DNA from: Nocardioides glacieisoli | Lineage (GTDB): Bacteria; Actinomycetota; Actinomycetes; Propionibacteriales; Nocardioidaceae | NCBI RefSeq assembly: GCF_004137245.1 | Contig: NZ_SDWS01000003.1 | Coordinates: forward strand, 248,001 to 312,000 | Length of the DNA: 64,000 bases | Direction: 5' to 3' | Part shown: positions 41,241 to 49,988 of the stretch, piece by piece | Numbering within the stretch: position 1 is the first letter of the stretch | How the letters are laid out: each line of letters begins with the position of its first letter | Notes under the pieces: model-generated | Seen by the model: the letters and a program-made list of their open reading frames with translations, nothing else | Database searches by the model: none | Told to the model about the DNA's origin: nothing | Position numbers and translations under genes: made by a program

Positions 41241-42560
41241 ATGCCGTCCCCGACCGAACGCGTGCTGACGTGGTTCGGCGTGGACGACGCGTGGGAGCGG
41301 CCGCGACCGGCGATCGGGCGGCAGGACGTCGTGCTGGCGGTGAGCGTCGAGGCGATCAGCCTGCTGGCGCTGGAGCTGGTGCGCAGCTCGGGCGGGCTGG
41401 AGAACACCGACGTCCCGGTGTGGACCGAGTGGTTCGCCGTGTCGACCGGTGCGGTGCTGCTCCTCGGACGTCGGCGGTGGCCGCTGGCGGTCGCGCTGCT
41501 GGCGGCCCTGCACATGTTCGTCGCCGGCGTGACGATGCCGGAGGTGATGGGCCAGCTGTCGCTGCAGATCGTCTACTTCGTCGCGCTGCTGTCCGGTGTC
41601 GCCTGGGCGCGGGACCGGCGAGCCATGGCGCTGGTCGTCTGCTCGATCGTGCTCTTCATGTTCGCGTGGCTGACGTGGCAGTTCGCGCTTGGGTCGGCCG
41701 TGCAGGAGTGGCTCGACGAGGAGGACCTGACCGAGACCACCGGCGTCTTCGCGCCGATCCCGGCTGCCATTGCCATCACCTTGCTCATCAACGCGATCTA
41801 CTTCGGCGGCGCGATCGTCGGTGGCGGCGTCTCGTGGCGCGCGGCCCGCCAGCGCGCCCGCCTCCAGGACCAGGCCATCACCATCGCCGCCCAGGCCGGC
41901 CGGCTGCGCGAGCAGGCGGTGGTCGACGAGCGCCTCCGGATCGCCCGCGACCTGCACGACGTCGTCGCCCACGGGGTCTCGGCGATGGGCATCCAGGCGG
42001 GGGCCGCGCGACGGATCCTCGACCGCGACCCCGACGCCGCGCGGACGGCCCTCTCCCACGTCGAGGAGGCCTCCCGCGACGCGGTCACCCAGATGCGGCG
42101 ACTGCTCGGCACGCTGAGGGAGGGCGAGGGTGAGGACAGGAGCGAGGCGCGTACGACCGACGCGGGCGTCGCCGACCTCCCCCGCCTGGTCGCCGAGGTC
42201 GACGGGCAGGGGCTCGCCGTGAGCCTCGACGTGGTCGAGGAGCAGGACGGCGCGGCATCCCGGCTGCCACGCGGTGTCGGCCTCGCGGTGTTCCGCACCG
42301 TGCAGGAAGCCCTGACCAACGTGCGCCGGCACTCGACAGCCGACACCGTGTCGGTCGTCGTGCGGGTGGACGAGCACGCGTACGCCGAGGTCGAGGTGGT
42401 CGACAACGGCCGCCCGCGCCACGGCACGTCGGGCAGCGGGCTCGGCCAGCTCGGCATCCGCGAGCGCGCCGCCACCCACGAGGGCCAGGTGGACATCGGG
42501 CCGCGGGTCACGGGTGGCTACCGCGTCCGGGTCCGCTACCCGCTGGGAGCCGCCTCGTGA
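41241..42560 (+). CDS. Sensor histidine kinase (HisKA_3, NarL/LiaS class)
   Basis: A 439-residue membrane kinase. The N-terminal part has about five hydrophobic segments (30-190). The dimerisation/phosphoacceptor box is ERLRIARDLHDVVAHGVSAM with His239; the ATP domain has AVFRTVQEALTNVRRHSTAD (N box) and GSGLGQLGIRERAATHEGQV (G box). It should phosphorylate the regulator encoded next, whose GTG overlaps its stop (GTGA). TACCCT lies 6 bases before the ATG. The following ABC-2 exporter is a probable target or functional partner. Confidence 0.93.
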   Translation: MPSPTERVLTWFGVDDAWERPRPAIGRQDVVLAVSVEAISLLALELVRSSGGLENTDVPVWTEWFAVSTGAVLLLGRRRWPLAVALLAALHMFVAGVTMPEVMGQLSLQIVYFVALLSGVAWARDRRAMALVVCSIVLFMFAWLTWQFALGSAVQEWLDEEDLTETTGVFAPIPAAIAITLLINAIYFGGAIVGGGVSWRAARQRARLQDQAITIAAQAGRLREQAVVDERLRIARDLHDVVAHGVSAMGIQAGAARRILDRDPDAARTALSHVEEASRDAVTQMRRLLGTLREGEGEDRSEARTTDAGVADLPRLVAEVDGQGLAVSLDVVEEQDGAASRLPRGVGLAVFRTVQEALTNVRRHSTADTVSVVVRVDEHAYAEVEVVDNGRPRHGTSGSGLGQLGIRERAATHEGQVDIGPRVTGGYRVRVRYPLGAAS

Positions 42561-43255
42561 CCGAGCCGCCCACGACGCCGCTCAGGGTCCTGCTCGTCGA
42601 CGACCACGCGATGGTGCGCTCGGGCTTCGCGATGGTGCTGTCGGTCGAGGACGACATCGAGGTCGTCGGCGAGGCCGCCGACGGGATCGAGGCGATCGAG
42701 CAGGCGCGCGCGACCCACCCCGACGTGGTGCTGATGGACGTCCAGATGCCGCGGATGGACGGCATCGAGGCCACCCGGCACCTCGTCGCCGACGACCTCG
42801 GGCACGTCGTCATCGTGACGACCTTCGACCGCGACGACTACCTCTTCGACGCCCTCCAGGCCGGTGCCAGCGGCTTCCTGCTGAAGAACGCGGGCCCGGA
42901 GCAGCTCCTCGACGCCGTACGCGCTGCCGGCCGCGGCCATGCCCTGCTCGCGCCCGAGGTGACGAGGCGGGTGATCGGCCGGATGGCGGGTGAGGCTGCG
43001 TGGAAGGAGGGTGGCGACCGGGCCGAGCGTCCCGAGCCGGCCGGGCTGGCGCACCTCACGGCACGGGAGCGGGAGGTCCTGGTGCTGCTCGGCCGCGGGC
43101 TGTCCAACGCCGAGATCGCCGCCGACCTCGTGCTGGGCGAGGCGACGGTCAAGACCCACGTCTCCAACGTCCTCGCCAAGCTGCACCTGCGTGACCGCGT
43201 GCAGGCAGTGATCTACGCCTACGAGGCCGGACTCATCCTCCCGACGGAGGAGTGA
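42557..43255 (+). CDS. Response regulator, LuxR/NarL family
   Basis: A 232-residue regulator. Receiver domain: VLLVDDHAMVRSGFAMVL with acidic pair, phosphoacceptor Asp61 in VVLMDVQMPRMDG, Thr and Lys in VTTFDRDDY and FLLKNAGPEQ. The C-terminal LuxR helix-turn-helix is LTAREREVLVLLGRGLSNAE then IAADLVLGEATVKTHVSNVL. The region about 128-155 between receiver and DNA-binding domain is longer than usual, containing an Ala/Glu-rich insert. It is coupled to the kinase gene by GTGA and precedes an ABC exporter gene pair by 51 bases. Confidence 0.94.
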   Translation: MTEPPTTPLRVLLVDDHAMVRSGFAMVLSVEDDIEVVGEAADGIEAIEQARATHPDVVLMDVQMPRMDGIEATRHLVADDLGHVVIVTTFDRDDYLFDALQAGASGFLLKNAGPEQLLDAVRAAGRGHALLAPEVTRRVIGRMAGEAAWKEGGDRAERPEPAGLAHLTAREREVLVLLGRGLSNAEIAADLVLGEATVKTHVSNVLAKLHLRDRVQAVIYAYEAGLILPTEE

Positions 43256-43306
43256 TCCATCCCCGCGGCGGATCCGCTCGGCAGTCCCGGCCCCTAGCGT
43301 CGAGGC

Positions 43307-44188
43307 ATGCTGGAGATCCGGGAGCTGACCAGACGGTTCGGTGACAACACCGCCGTGGACCACGTGTCGTTCGAGGTGCCGGCCGGTCAGATGACCGGCT
43401 TCGTGGGCGCCAACGGCGCGGGCAAGACCACGACCATGCGAATGGTCATGGGCGTGCTCGGCATCAACGAGGGCGAGGTGCTCTGGCAGGGCAGCCCGAT
43501 CACCCGGCTGGACCGCCGCACCTTCGGCTACATGCCGGAGGAGCGCGGCCTCTACCCGAAGCAGCCGATCCTCGACCAGCTCGTGTACGTCGCCCAGCTC
43601 AAGGGCATGGGGCGGGTCGAGGCGCGGGCGCAGGTGCAGGAGCTGCTGGAGCGGTTCGGCCTCGGCGGTCGGACCAAGGACCACCTCGAGAAGCTGTCGC
43701 TGGGCAACCAGCAGCGCGTGCAGATCATCGCCTCCGTGCTGCCGAAGCCGGTCGCGCTGATCCTCGACGAGCCCTTCTCGGGGCTCGACCCGATCGCCGT
43801 GGACTCGATGGTCGACCTGCTGCGGGAGTACACCCGCGACGGGATCCCGGTCCTCTTCTCCAGCCACCAGCTCGACCTGGTGGAGCGCCTGTGCGACCGC
43901 CTGGTCGTGCTGGCCAACGGACGCCGGGTCGCCGCCGGGACGGTGACGGAGCTGCGCGACGCGGGGGTGCCGCGCTTCCGTCTCGTCCTCGGCGGCGACG
44001 CCGGTTGGGTGCGTGACCAGTCGGGGCTCGACGTGCTGGACCTCGACGGCACGACCGCTCTGGTCGAGGTCCGCGACGACGGCGCCGAGCAGCAGCTGAT
44101 CGCCGAGGCCACGCGCCGCGGCAGCGTCCACGAGTTCGTCCGGGTCCGCCCGGCGCTCAGCGAGATCTACCGGGAGGCCACCGCATGA
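43307..44188 (+). CDS. ABC-2 type transporter ATP-binding protein
   Basis: A 293-residue ATPase. Walker A is GANGAGKTTTMRMV, signature LSLGNQQRVQIIASVL (LSLGNQQ rather than LSGGQ), Walker B ALILDEPFSGLDPIAVDSM, and H-loop LFSSHQLDLVERL. The C-terminal extension (about 225-293) is DUF4162-like. It resembles NatA/YhaQ-type sodium or drug exporter ATPases. TAGCGT lies 6 bases before the ATG, so it starts its own leaderless mRNA downstream of the two-component genes. The permease start overlaps its stop (ATGA). Confidence 0.93.
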   Translation: MLEIRELTRRFGDNTAVDHVSFEVPAGQMTGFVGANGAGKTTTMRMVMGVLGINEGEVLWQGSPITRLDRRTFGYMPEERGLYPKQPILDQLVYVAQLKGMGRVEARAQVQELLERFGLGGRTKDHLEKLSLGNQQRVQIIASVLPKPVALILDEPFSGLDPIAVDSMVDLLREYTRDGIPVLFSSHQLDLVERLCDRLVVLANGRRVAAGTVTELRDAGVPRFRLVLGGDAGWVRDQSGLDVLDLDGTTALVEVRDDGAEQQLIAEATRRGSVHEFVRVRPALSEIYREATA

Positions 44189-45390
44189 GCACCGCAGACA
44201 AGACCACCACGAAGAGCAACGGGTCGTCCGAGGCGCCGTGGCTGCTCGTCACCCGCCGCGAGGTGGTGTCCCGCATCACCGACAAGTCGTTCCTGCTCGG
44301 CACGGTCTTCATGGTCGTGCTGATCGCCGGTTTCATCGGCTTCACCGCCTGGCAGGAGGAGCGCACCGACAAGGTCACGCTCGGCGCCACCCCCGACTCG
44401 GTCGCCATGGCGACCGTGATCGAGGAGTCGGCACCCGACGTCGACGACAGTGTCGAGGTCAGCGTCGTCGAGCTCGATGACGAGACTGCGGCCGAGGCTG
44501 CCCTGCTTGACGACGAGGTCGACGCCTGGCTGCACCCGGTCGAAGGCGGCTGGGAGCTCACGTCGGAGTCGAGCGAGCAGGACTCCCTGACCGACGTCGT
44601 CAGCACTGTCGTACGACAGCAGGTGCTGACCGACAACGCCGCGGGCGTCGGCTCGACGGTCCAGGAGCTCGAGGCCGGCAGCGACGTGTCCACCGCCTTC
44701 CTCCGCGGCGACGCCGAGAGGGCTGCCGTCGCAGAGGTGGTCGGTTTCGTCTTCGTGTTCCTGTTCTACTTCGCGGCCCTGGTCTTCGGCATGCAGCTGG
44801 CCTCCTCGGTGATCGAGGAGAAGCAGAGCCGCATCGTCGAGATCATCGCGGCCGCGATCCCGCTGCGGCACCTGCTCGCGGGCAAGGTGCTCGGCAACAC
44901 CGCGCTCGCGGTGATCCAGCTCCTCGTCTACCTCGTCGTCGGACTCGTCGGGATCTCGTTCACCTCGTACAAGTCCTATCTCCCGGCGCTGTCCGGACCG
45001 ACGGCGTGGTTCATCGGCTTCTTCCTCGCCGGCTTCGTCGCGCTGGCCTGCCTCTGGGCCGTCGCCGGCTCGCTGGCCTCGCGCACCGAGGACCTCCAGG
45101 CCACCTCGACACCGCTGACGATGCTGATGCTCGCGATGTTCTTCGGCGGCCTCTCGCTCGACGGCCGCGGCCAGGTCATCGCGTCCTTCATCCCGCCCGT
45201 CTCGGCCGTCGTGATGCCGAAGCGGATCCTCGCCGGAGGCGTGGAGTGGTGGGAGCCGCTCGTGGCCCTCGGGCTGCTCGCCGCCTTCGCCGCCGTCACC
45301 GTGTGGGTGGGGGAGAAGCTCTACCGCAGGGCACTGCTGCAGACCGGCGGCCGGGTCACCCTGCGCCAGGCGTGGTCGGCGGCCGAGTGA
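44185..45390 (+). CDS. ABC-2 type transporter permease (NatB/YhaP-like)
   Basis: A 401-residue permease. Helix 1 (SFLLGTVFMVVLIAGFIGFT) is followed by an extracytoplasmic domain of about 130 residues, then five or so helices from VVGFVFVFLFYFAALVFGMQ onward, including the conserved SSVIEEKQSRIVEIIAAAIP motif typical of NatB-like permeases. It forms an efflux complex with the preceding ATPase. Substrate unknown; a sodium, peptide or drug export role is possible. Ends 7 bases from the convergent DedA-like gene. Confidence 0.92.
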   Translation: MSTADKTTTKSNGSSEAPWLLVTRREVVSRITDKSFLLGTVFMVVLIAGFIGFTAWQEERTDKVTLGATPDSVAMATVIEESAPDVDDSVEVSVVELDDETAAEAALLDDEVDAWLHPVEGGWELTSESSEQDSLTDVVSTVVRQQVLTDNAAGVGSTVQELEAGSDVSTAFLRGDAERAAVAEVVGFVFVFLFYFAALVFGMQLASSVIEEKQSRIVEIIAAAIPLRHLLAGKVLGNTALAVIQLLVYLVVGLVGISFTSYKSYLPALSGPTAWFIGFFLAGFVALACLWAVAGSLASRTEDLQATSTPLTMLMLAMFFGGLSLDGRGQVIASFIPPVSAVVMPKRILAGGVEWWEPLVALGLLAAFAAVTVWVGEKLYRRALLQTGGRVTLRQAWSAAE

Positions 45391-45397
45391 CCCCTGC

Positions 45398-45856
45398 TCA
45401 GAGGAAGTCGAGCACGGACGACGTCCCGTAGACGACGGCCCAGAACCGCAGCCCGCGGCCGAGCGTGCCGGTCACCAGGAAGATCCAGAAGGGCACCCGC
45501 AGGGTGCCGGCCAGCACGGCCGTGACGGCGTACGGCGGGAAGCCGGTCGCGGCGGAGACGAAGAGCAACGCGGCCGTGAACCACGGGCGCCCCTCGGCTC
45601 GCTCGTGCCACCTCTCGAGGGACGCTTTGGCCTTCGGCTTCTGCAGCTGCCGGCTGACCCAGGGGGCGCGGTCGATGTGCATGCCGCCCCAGTACCAGAG
45701 GATCTTGCCGAGCATCTGGCCGACGGTCGCAGCGATGACGAGCGCCCAGGCGTGGGACGGGGCCTGGCTGATGGAGACCGCGAGGATGGCCTCGATGTTG
45801 ATCAGGGGCAGCAGGGCCGACGCGATCGAGGCGCCCAGCACGCTCCAGAAGAGCAT
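45398..45856 (-). CDS. DedA/VTT-like membrane protein
   Basis: A 152-residue membrane protein with about four helices. The segments PLINIEAILAVSI, AATVGQMLGKILWYWGG and ATGFPPYAVTAVLAGTLRVP resemble the VTT/DedA core (G-x-x-x-G and Pro-rich re-entrant parts), though it is shorter than typical DedA proteins of about 200 residues. DedA-type proteins move or scramble phospholipids. The ATG overlaps the stop of the CDP-alcohol phosphatidyltransferase gene by one base (TGATG), which agrees with a membrane-lipid role. Confidence 0.78.
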   Translation of the reverse strand: MLFWSVLGASIASALLPLINIEAILAVSISQAPSHAWALVIAATVGQMLGKILWYWGGMHIDRAPWVSRQLQKPKAKASLERWHERAEGRPWFTAALLFVSAATGFPPYAVTAVLAGTLRVPFWIFLVTGTLGRGLRFWAVVYGTSSVLDFL

Positions 45857-46497
45857 CAGCCCGCGGCCCCGGGGACGGGCAGGCCGATCCGCGCCAGGCG
45901 GTGCAGCGAGACCACCTTGAGGGCGAGCAGGGCCAGGGCGATGACCAGGCCCACCCACATCCAGCCGGTGACCAGCAGGAGCACGGCGAAGAGGGCGCTG
46001 TTGACCGCCTTGGCGGGCTTCGACCAGTTCCAGAGCCAGATCGGTCGGTCGACGACGAAGAAGTAGTTGGGGCTGCGCACCGGCCAGGCGAGGAAGGCGA
46101 TCGAGAGGAAGCAGTCGACGACCATGAACTCGGCGAGGTAGACGAAGATCGCCGGCGACAGGTCGGGCTGCAGCCAGGCGAGCCCGATGTAGAACGCGCC
46201 CGCGTTGAGCCGGTCGCACAGGATGTCGAGCACCGCGCCGATGCGGGTCTCGCAGTCGCGGACGCGGGCGTAGAAGCCGTCGAGCATGTCGCCGACCCAG
46301 TAGACGACGAGGGCGGCGACCAGCAGCTCGAGGCTCTCCTGGTGCGCAGCCATGGCGGCCAGGACGACGGAGGCGATCGTGCGCACTGCGGTGATGACGG
46401 TCGCGCCGGTCAGCAGCCGCTCCTCGCGGACGCCGTAGCGGTCCTCGGGGTCGGCGACAGGCTGGGCCTGCACGCCACCACCAACCCCGCTCCCCAC
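45856..46497 (-). CDS. CDP-alcohol phosphatidyltransferase family protein
   Basis: A 213-residue integral membrane enzyme. The catalytic motif D-x2-D-G-x2-A-R-x8-G-x3-D-x3-D is complete in DMLDGFYARV with RIGAVLDILCDR. About five or six membrane helices follow (TVITAVRTIASVVLAAMA onward). The family condenses a CDP-linked lipid with an alcohol such as glycerol phosphate or inositol phosphate; the acceptor is unknown. The GTG at 46495-46497 lies 7 bases after TAGCAT (46505-46510, minus strand). It is translationally coupled to the DedA-like gene. Confidence 0.88.
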   Translation of the reverse strand: MGSGVGGGVQAQPVADPEDRYGVREERLLTGATVITAVRTIASVVLAAMAAHQESLELLVAALVVYWVGDMLDGFYARVRDCETRIGAVLDILCDRLNAGAFYIGLAWLQPDLSPAIFVYLAEFMVVDCFLSIAFLAWPVRSPNYFFVVDRPIWLWNWSKPAKAVNSALFAVLLLVTGWMWVGLVIALALLALKVVSLHRLARIGLPVPGAAG

Positions 46498-46515
46498 GCT
46501 CGGGATGCTAGCGCG

Positions 46516-47133
46516 TCAGGTCCGGGACCACAGGCTCGGCCACGCGTGTCCGAGCTCGAGGACGAGCTCGCGCAGCAGCGGCAGGCTGACCCCGACCACG
46601 TTGTGGTGGTCGCCCTCGAGCCCGGTGACGAAGGCCCCGCCGAAACCGTCGATGGTGAACGCGCCGGCGACCTCCAGCGGCTCGCCCGTGGCGACGTAGG
46701 CGTCGATCTCCTCGTCGGTGACGTCGGCGAAGTGCACCGTCGTCGACCCGGTGGCAGCGGCCACCCGGCCGCTCGCGACGTCGCGCAGGCAGTGCCCGCT
46801 GTGGAGCACGCCCGACCGCCCGCGCATCGCCCGCCACCGGAGCCTGGCCTCGTCCGCGTCGTGCGGCTTGCCGAGGGCCTCCCCGTCGAGCTCGAGCACC
46901 GAGTCGCAGCCCAGCACGAGCGCGTCGGCCGGCACCTCCTCGCGCCCGACGACCGCCGCGCACTTGAGCTCGGCCAGCTGGAGTGCGAGCTCGGCCGGGG
47001 TCACGTCGACCACCTGGGACTCGTCGACCCCGCTCACCACGACGATCGGGTCGAGCCCGGCCGCGCGCAGCGTCGTACGACGTGCGGGCGACGCCGAGGC
47101 CAGCACCAGCCGGGTCGCGGGGGGAGTCGTCAC
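46516..47133 (-). CDS. maf: Maf family nucleotide pyrophosphatase
   Basis: A 205-residue Maf/YhdE-type nucleoside triphosphate pyrophosphatase that removes modified or non-canonical nucleotides. The N-terminal signature is RLVLASASPARRTTLRAAGL; GCDSVLELDGEALGKP includes the catalytic Asp; VAGAFTIDGFGGAFVTGLEG and DHHNVVGVSLPLL complete the active-site region. The GTG at 47131-47133 overlaps the stop of the DUF885 gene (GTGA), so it is the second gene of that operon. In several actinobacteria maf lies close to the acyl-CoA carboxylase genes, as here. Confidence 0.92.
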   Translation of the reverse strand: MTTPPATRLVLASASPARRTTLRAAGLDPIVVVSGVDESQVVDVTPAELALQLAELKCAAVVGREEVPADALVLGCDSVLELDGEALGKPHDADEARLRWRAMRGRSGVLHSGHCLRDVASGRVAAATGSTTVHFADVTDEEIDAYVATGEPLEVAGAFTIDGFGGAFVTGLEGDHHNVVGVSLPLLRELVLELGHAWPSLWSRT

Positions 47134-48824
47134 AGGCGCTCCAGCGCCGTGCGGAGCGGGTCGAGCCCGAGCGAGCCGAGGTCGAGGGCCGCGCGGTGGA
47201 AGGCCTTGAGGTCGAAGGCGTCGCCCTGCCGCTGCTGGACGGCCTCGCGGGCCTCGAGCCAGATGCGCTCGCCGACCTTGTAGGACGGCGCCTGGCCGGG
47301 CAGGCCGAGGTAGCGCTTGACCTCGAACTGGATGAACTCGTCGTCCATCCGGCAGTGCAGCCGCATGAACTCCAGGCCGAGCTCGGGCGTCCACGTCTCG
47401 CCGGGGTGGAAGGCGGTGCCACCGGCGCCGAGGCGGTTGTCCTCGGGGATCGTCAGCTCGAGGTGCATGCCGATGTCGACGATGACCCGCGTCGCGCGCA
47501 GCGACTGGCCGTCGAGCATCCCGAGCAGGTCGGCCGGGTCGTCGAGGAAGCCGAGCTCCTCCATCAGCCGCTCGGCGTAGAGCGCCCATCCCTCGCCGTG
47601 GCCGCTGCACCAGCACATCAGCCGCTGCCAGCGGTTGAGCGTGTCCTGGCGGTAGGCCGTCTGCGCGACCTGGAGGTGATGGCCGGGCACGCCCTCGTGG
47701 TAGACCGTCGTGACCTCGCGCCAGGGGTGGAAGTCCTCGATGCCGTCGGGCACGGACCACCACATCCGGCCCGGTCGCTCGAAGTCCTCGGACGGGCCGG
47801 TGTAGTAGATGCCGCCGTCGTTGGTCGGAGCGAGCATGCACTCGATCCGGCGGATCGGGTCGGGGATGTCGAAGTGGACGCCCGCCATCTCCTCGATGGT
47901 GCGGTCGGCGAGCTGCTGCATCCAGTCGCGGAACGCCTCGCGCCCGTGGACCACCCGGTCGGGGTCGGCGTCGAGGTGGGCGACGGCGGCGTCGACGTCG
48001 GCGCCCGGGAGGATCCGGTCGGCGGTGGCGTGCATGAGGTCGGAGAGGCGCTGGAGCTCGGTCCAGCCCCACGCGTAGGTCTCGTCGAGGTCGACCTCGG
48101 CGCCGAGGAAGTAACGGCTGGCGAGGGCGTACACCTCGCGGCCCACGCCCTCCTTGTCCTTGCCCTGCGGCTCCAGCTCGTCGGACAGGAACAGGCCGAA
48201 CGACGCCGTCGCAGCACTAGCCGCTCCCGCCAGCGCCCGGAGGTGGGCGGGGTCGCCGCCACCCTCGAGCCGGTCGACCAGGCCGAGGTAGAAGTCGCCG
48301 GCGTCGCCCGTCTGGCCGGTCCAGCGGCGCACCTGCTCGGCCACCTCGGCGTACTGCCTCGCGGCGACGACGTTGCCCTTGCGGGCCTCGTCGGAGAGCG
48401 TGACGCGCAGCCCCTCGAGCGCGGCCGGGACGGCCTCGAGGCGGGCGGCGATCGCGGCCACCGCCTCCTCGCCCTCGGTCGGCATCAGGTCGAAGACGCC
48501 GCGGATCTCGTGGAGCGGGCTCCACAGCACCGACATGCGGGACCGGTTGACGCCGGCGTCCTCGAGCGCGATCTCGAGACGGGTGCGCTCGAGGAACGCG
48601 TCCTTGGCGGCGGCCTCGCGGTCGTCGACCGGCGTCGCTGCCTCGACGGCCGCCACGACCTCCCTGGCCAGCGCCTCGCGGGCGTCGAATCCGGCGGGGG
48701 AGTAGTCGGTCATCTCGTGCTCGTGGCCGGCGACCCCGATCGAGGTCGCGGTCAGCGGGTCGAGGGCGCAGTAGTCGTCGACGTAGGCGTCGCAGAGGGA
48801 GTCGATCGTGCGGGTCTGGGTCAC
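47130..48824 (-). CDS. DUF885 family putative metallohydrolase
   Basis: A 564-residue DUF885 protein. The zinc-type motif VYHEGVPGHHLQVAQ (H-E-G-x-P-G-H-H) and later CSGHGEGWALYAERLMEELG are the metal-ligand and helper segments of this family, which includes carboxypeptidase-like enzymes. No signal peptide, so it is likely cytosolic. The GTG at 48822-48824 lies 7 bases after TAGGGT (48832-48837, minus strand). Its 5' flank contains copy 1 of a 43-base repeat (48848-48890). Coupled to maf by GTGA. Confidence 0.88.
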   Translation of the reverse strand: MTQTRTIDSLCDAYVDDYCALDPLTATSIGVAGHEHEMTDYSPAGFDAREALAREVVAAVEAATPVDDREAAAKDAFLERTRLEIALEDAGVNRSRMSVLWSPLHEIRGVFDLMPTEGEEAVAAIAARLEAVPAALEGLRVTLSDEARKGNVVAARQYAEVAEQVRRWTGQTGDAGDFYLGLVDRLEGGGDPAHLRALAGAASAATASFGLFLSDELEPQGKDKEGVGREVYALASRYFLGAEVDLDETYAWGWTELQRLSDLMHATADRILPGADVDAAVAHLDADPDRVVHGREAFRDWMQQLADRTIEEMAGVHFDIPDPIRRIECMLAPTNDGGIYYTGPSEDFERPGRMWWSVPDGIEDFHPWREVTTVYHEGVPGHHLQVAQTAYRQDTLNRWQRLMCWCSGHGEGWALYAERLMEELGFLDDPADLLGMLDGQSLRATRVIVDIGMHLELTIPEDNRLGAGGTAFHPGETWTPELGLEFMRLHCRMDDEFIQFEVKRYLGLPGQAPSYKVGERIWLEAREAVQQRQGDAFDLKAFHRAALDLGSLGLDPLRTALERL

Positions 48825-48847
48825 GACTTCGACCCTAGCCTCGCCGA

Positions 48848-48890
48848 CAGTGGAGCGCCTGTCCGCTAGGTCGGGCCGCTGGCTCCACCG
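48848..48890. repeat. 43-bp direct repeat, copy 1 (left of the AbiEi-like gene)
   Basis: 38 of 43 positions match copy 2 at 49933-49975, in the same orientation, including an uninterrupted 26-base identical block. It begins CAGTGGAGC and ends GGCTCCACCG, an imperfect inverted-end palindrome. It contains the stop codon and last residues of the AbiEi-like gene and lies in the upstream flank of the DUF885 gene. Confidence 0.85.
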
Positions 48891-49867
48891 TCGATCGCGC
48901 ACTCGGCACCACAGGCCGTCGGGCTCCCAGCCCAGCCACGGCGTCGGAGGACCTCGCCGACGACGACCGCGAGGCGGCACGGCTCGAGGACCTGCGCCCA
49001 CCCGGGCCGCAGCGTCACGTGGTCGTCCACTGCGGCATCGAGGTCCCTCTGCAGGTCTGCCCAGCGGTCGACGCTGTCGCGGTGACCGAAGGCACCGTCG
49101 AGCTCGACCAGCAGCCGCTCCTTCGGGTAGCGGGCATCACGGTGGACCACGCCGCTGGCTGTCGCCTCACGCAGTTGTCGCTCGCCGACGGGGAGGCCGT
49201 GCGCCCGCTCGACGTCGTGGAGGTATCGCTGCTCGAGGACCGAGCGCGTCCCCGCTGCGATGTCGGCAAGGATCTCGCGGAGCAGGGAGCGCCGGCGCAG
49301 TCGCGGCATCCGGTCGATCGTCTCCACCAGGCGCACGGCGGTCGTCATTCCCTGGTGCACGGCGTCGGAGAGGAGTGCGATCGAGTCCGCGTCGGTGCGA
49401 TCTCCGGCCACCTTGAGGACCGCGAAGTCGAAGTCGGCGCGAGGTGGCCTCCGGTTGTCCTGCACCCACGTCTCCCGGTCGCTCACCCTCTCGACGATGA
49501 CGCCGGGCGGCGGTGAGATGCGACGCTCCAGGTCGACCAGGACATGGATCTGGCGGTCCTTGACGGCCTGGGCCGGTCGGTCCCGCGTCATCCCGTGCGC
49601 GTCGAGCGCTGACTCGCGGTGCAGGGCCGCCGGTGCACATGCCAGCACCGCCGCCCACTCCCGCTGGCGGCGGGTGGGCTCGCCCGAGTGGTCGACGTAC
49701 ACGCGCGGGTGGACCGGCACGAGGTCTCCGCGAGCGATGAGTCGGCGTACGTCCGCGCGCGACGCGCCGAGACCGATCAGCTGGCCTCGCGACACCACGC
49801 CGTCCTGGCGCTTCAGCAGGCGCGCGAACGCGGACTCGTCGAGGGTGCTGGTCGCGCGCTTGGGCAT
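48866..49867 (-). CDS. AbiEi/DUF559-like protein (antitoxin-type winged helix plus endonuclease-like domain)
   Basis: A 333-residue protein. The N-terminal part has an AbiEi-type winged helix: DESAFARLLKRQDGVVSRGQ, then LIGLGASRADVRRLIARGDLVPVHPRVYV (about 9-60). The C-terminal part contains RYPKERLLVELDGAFGH and a following RDLDAAVDDHVTLRPGW, the DUF559/Vsr-like nuclease pattern (E, D and H in a restriction-fold core). Such proteins are common in actinobacteria as single genes without a recognisable toxin. The last codons come from copy 1 of a 43-base repeat, and copy 2 lies just upstream, so the gene sits inside a repeat-bounded unit of 1085 bases. Confidence 0.8.
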   Translation of the reverse strand: MPKRATSTLDESAFARLLKRQDGVVSRGQLIGLGASRADVRRLIARGDLVPVHPRVYVDHSGEPTRRQREWAAVLACAPAALHRESALDAHGMTRDRPAQAVKDRQIHVLVDLERRISPPPGVIVERVSDRETWVQDNRRPPRADFDFAVLKVAGDRTDADSIALLSDAVHQGMTTAVRLVETIDRMPRLRRRSLLREILADIAAGTRSVLEQRYLHDVERAHGLPVGERQLREATASGVVHRDARYPKERLLVELDGAFGHRDSVDRWADLQRDLDAAVDDHVTLRPGWAQVLEPCRLAVVVGEVLRRRGWAGSPTACGAECAIDGGASGPT

Positions 49868-49932
49868 GCGACGACGATGAGGTGCGGCGGCGTCCGCGTG
49901 CCAGACCGCTCGGCGATCTGTGGAGGAGCCAT

Positions 49933-49975
49933 CAGTGGAGCCGTTGACCGCTAGGTCGGGCCGCTGGCTCCACTG
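49933..49975. repeat. 43-bp direct repeat, copy 2 with perfect inverted ends
   Basis: The copy starts CAGTGGAGCC and ends GGCTCCACTG, exact 10-base inverted termini around a 23-base centre. It repeats 48848-48890 in direct orientation, 1085 bases away, with 5 differences. It lies between the AbiEi-like gene and accE. Confidence 0.85.
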
Positions 49976-49988
49976 TTGGCGTAGGTCC

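Noticed and set aside
48866..49867. Calling the repeat-bounded gene a complete toxin-antitoxin system.
   Set aside because: Only one gene is present between the repeats and no AbiEii-type nucleotidyltransferase lies next to it; the neighbours are housekeeping genes.
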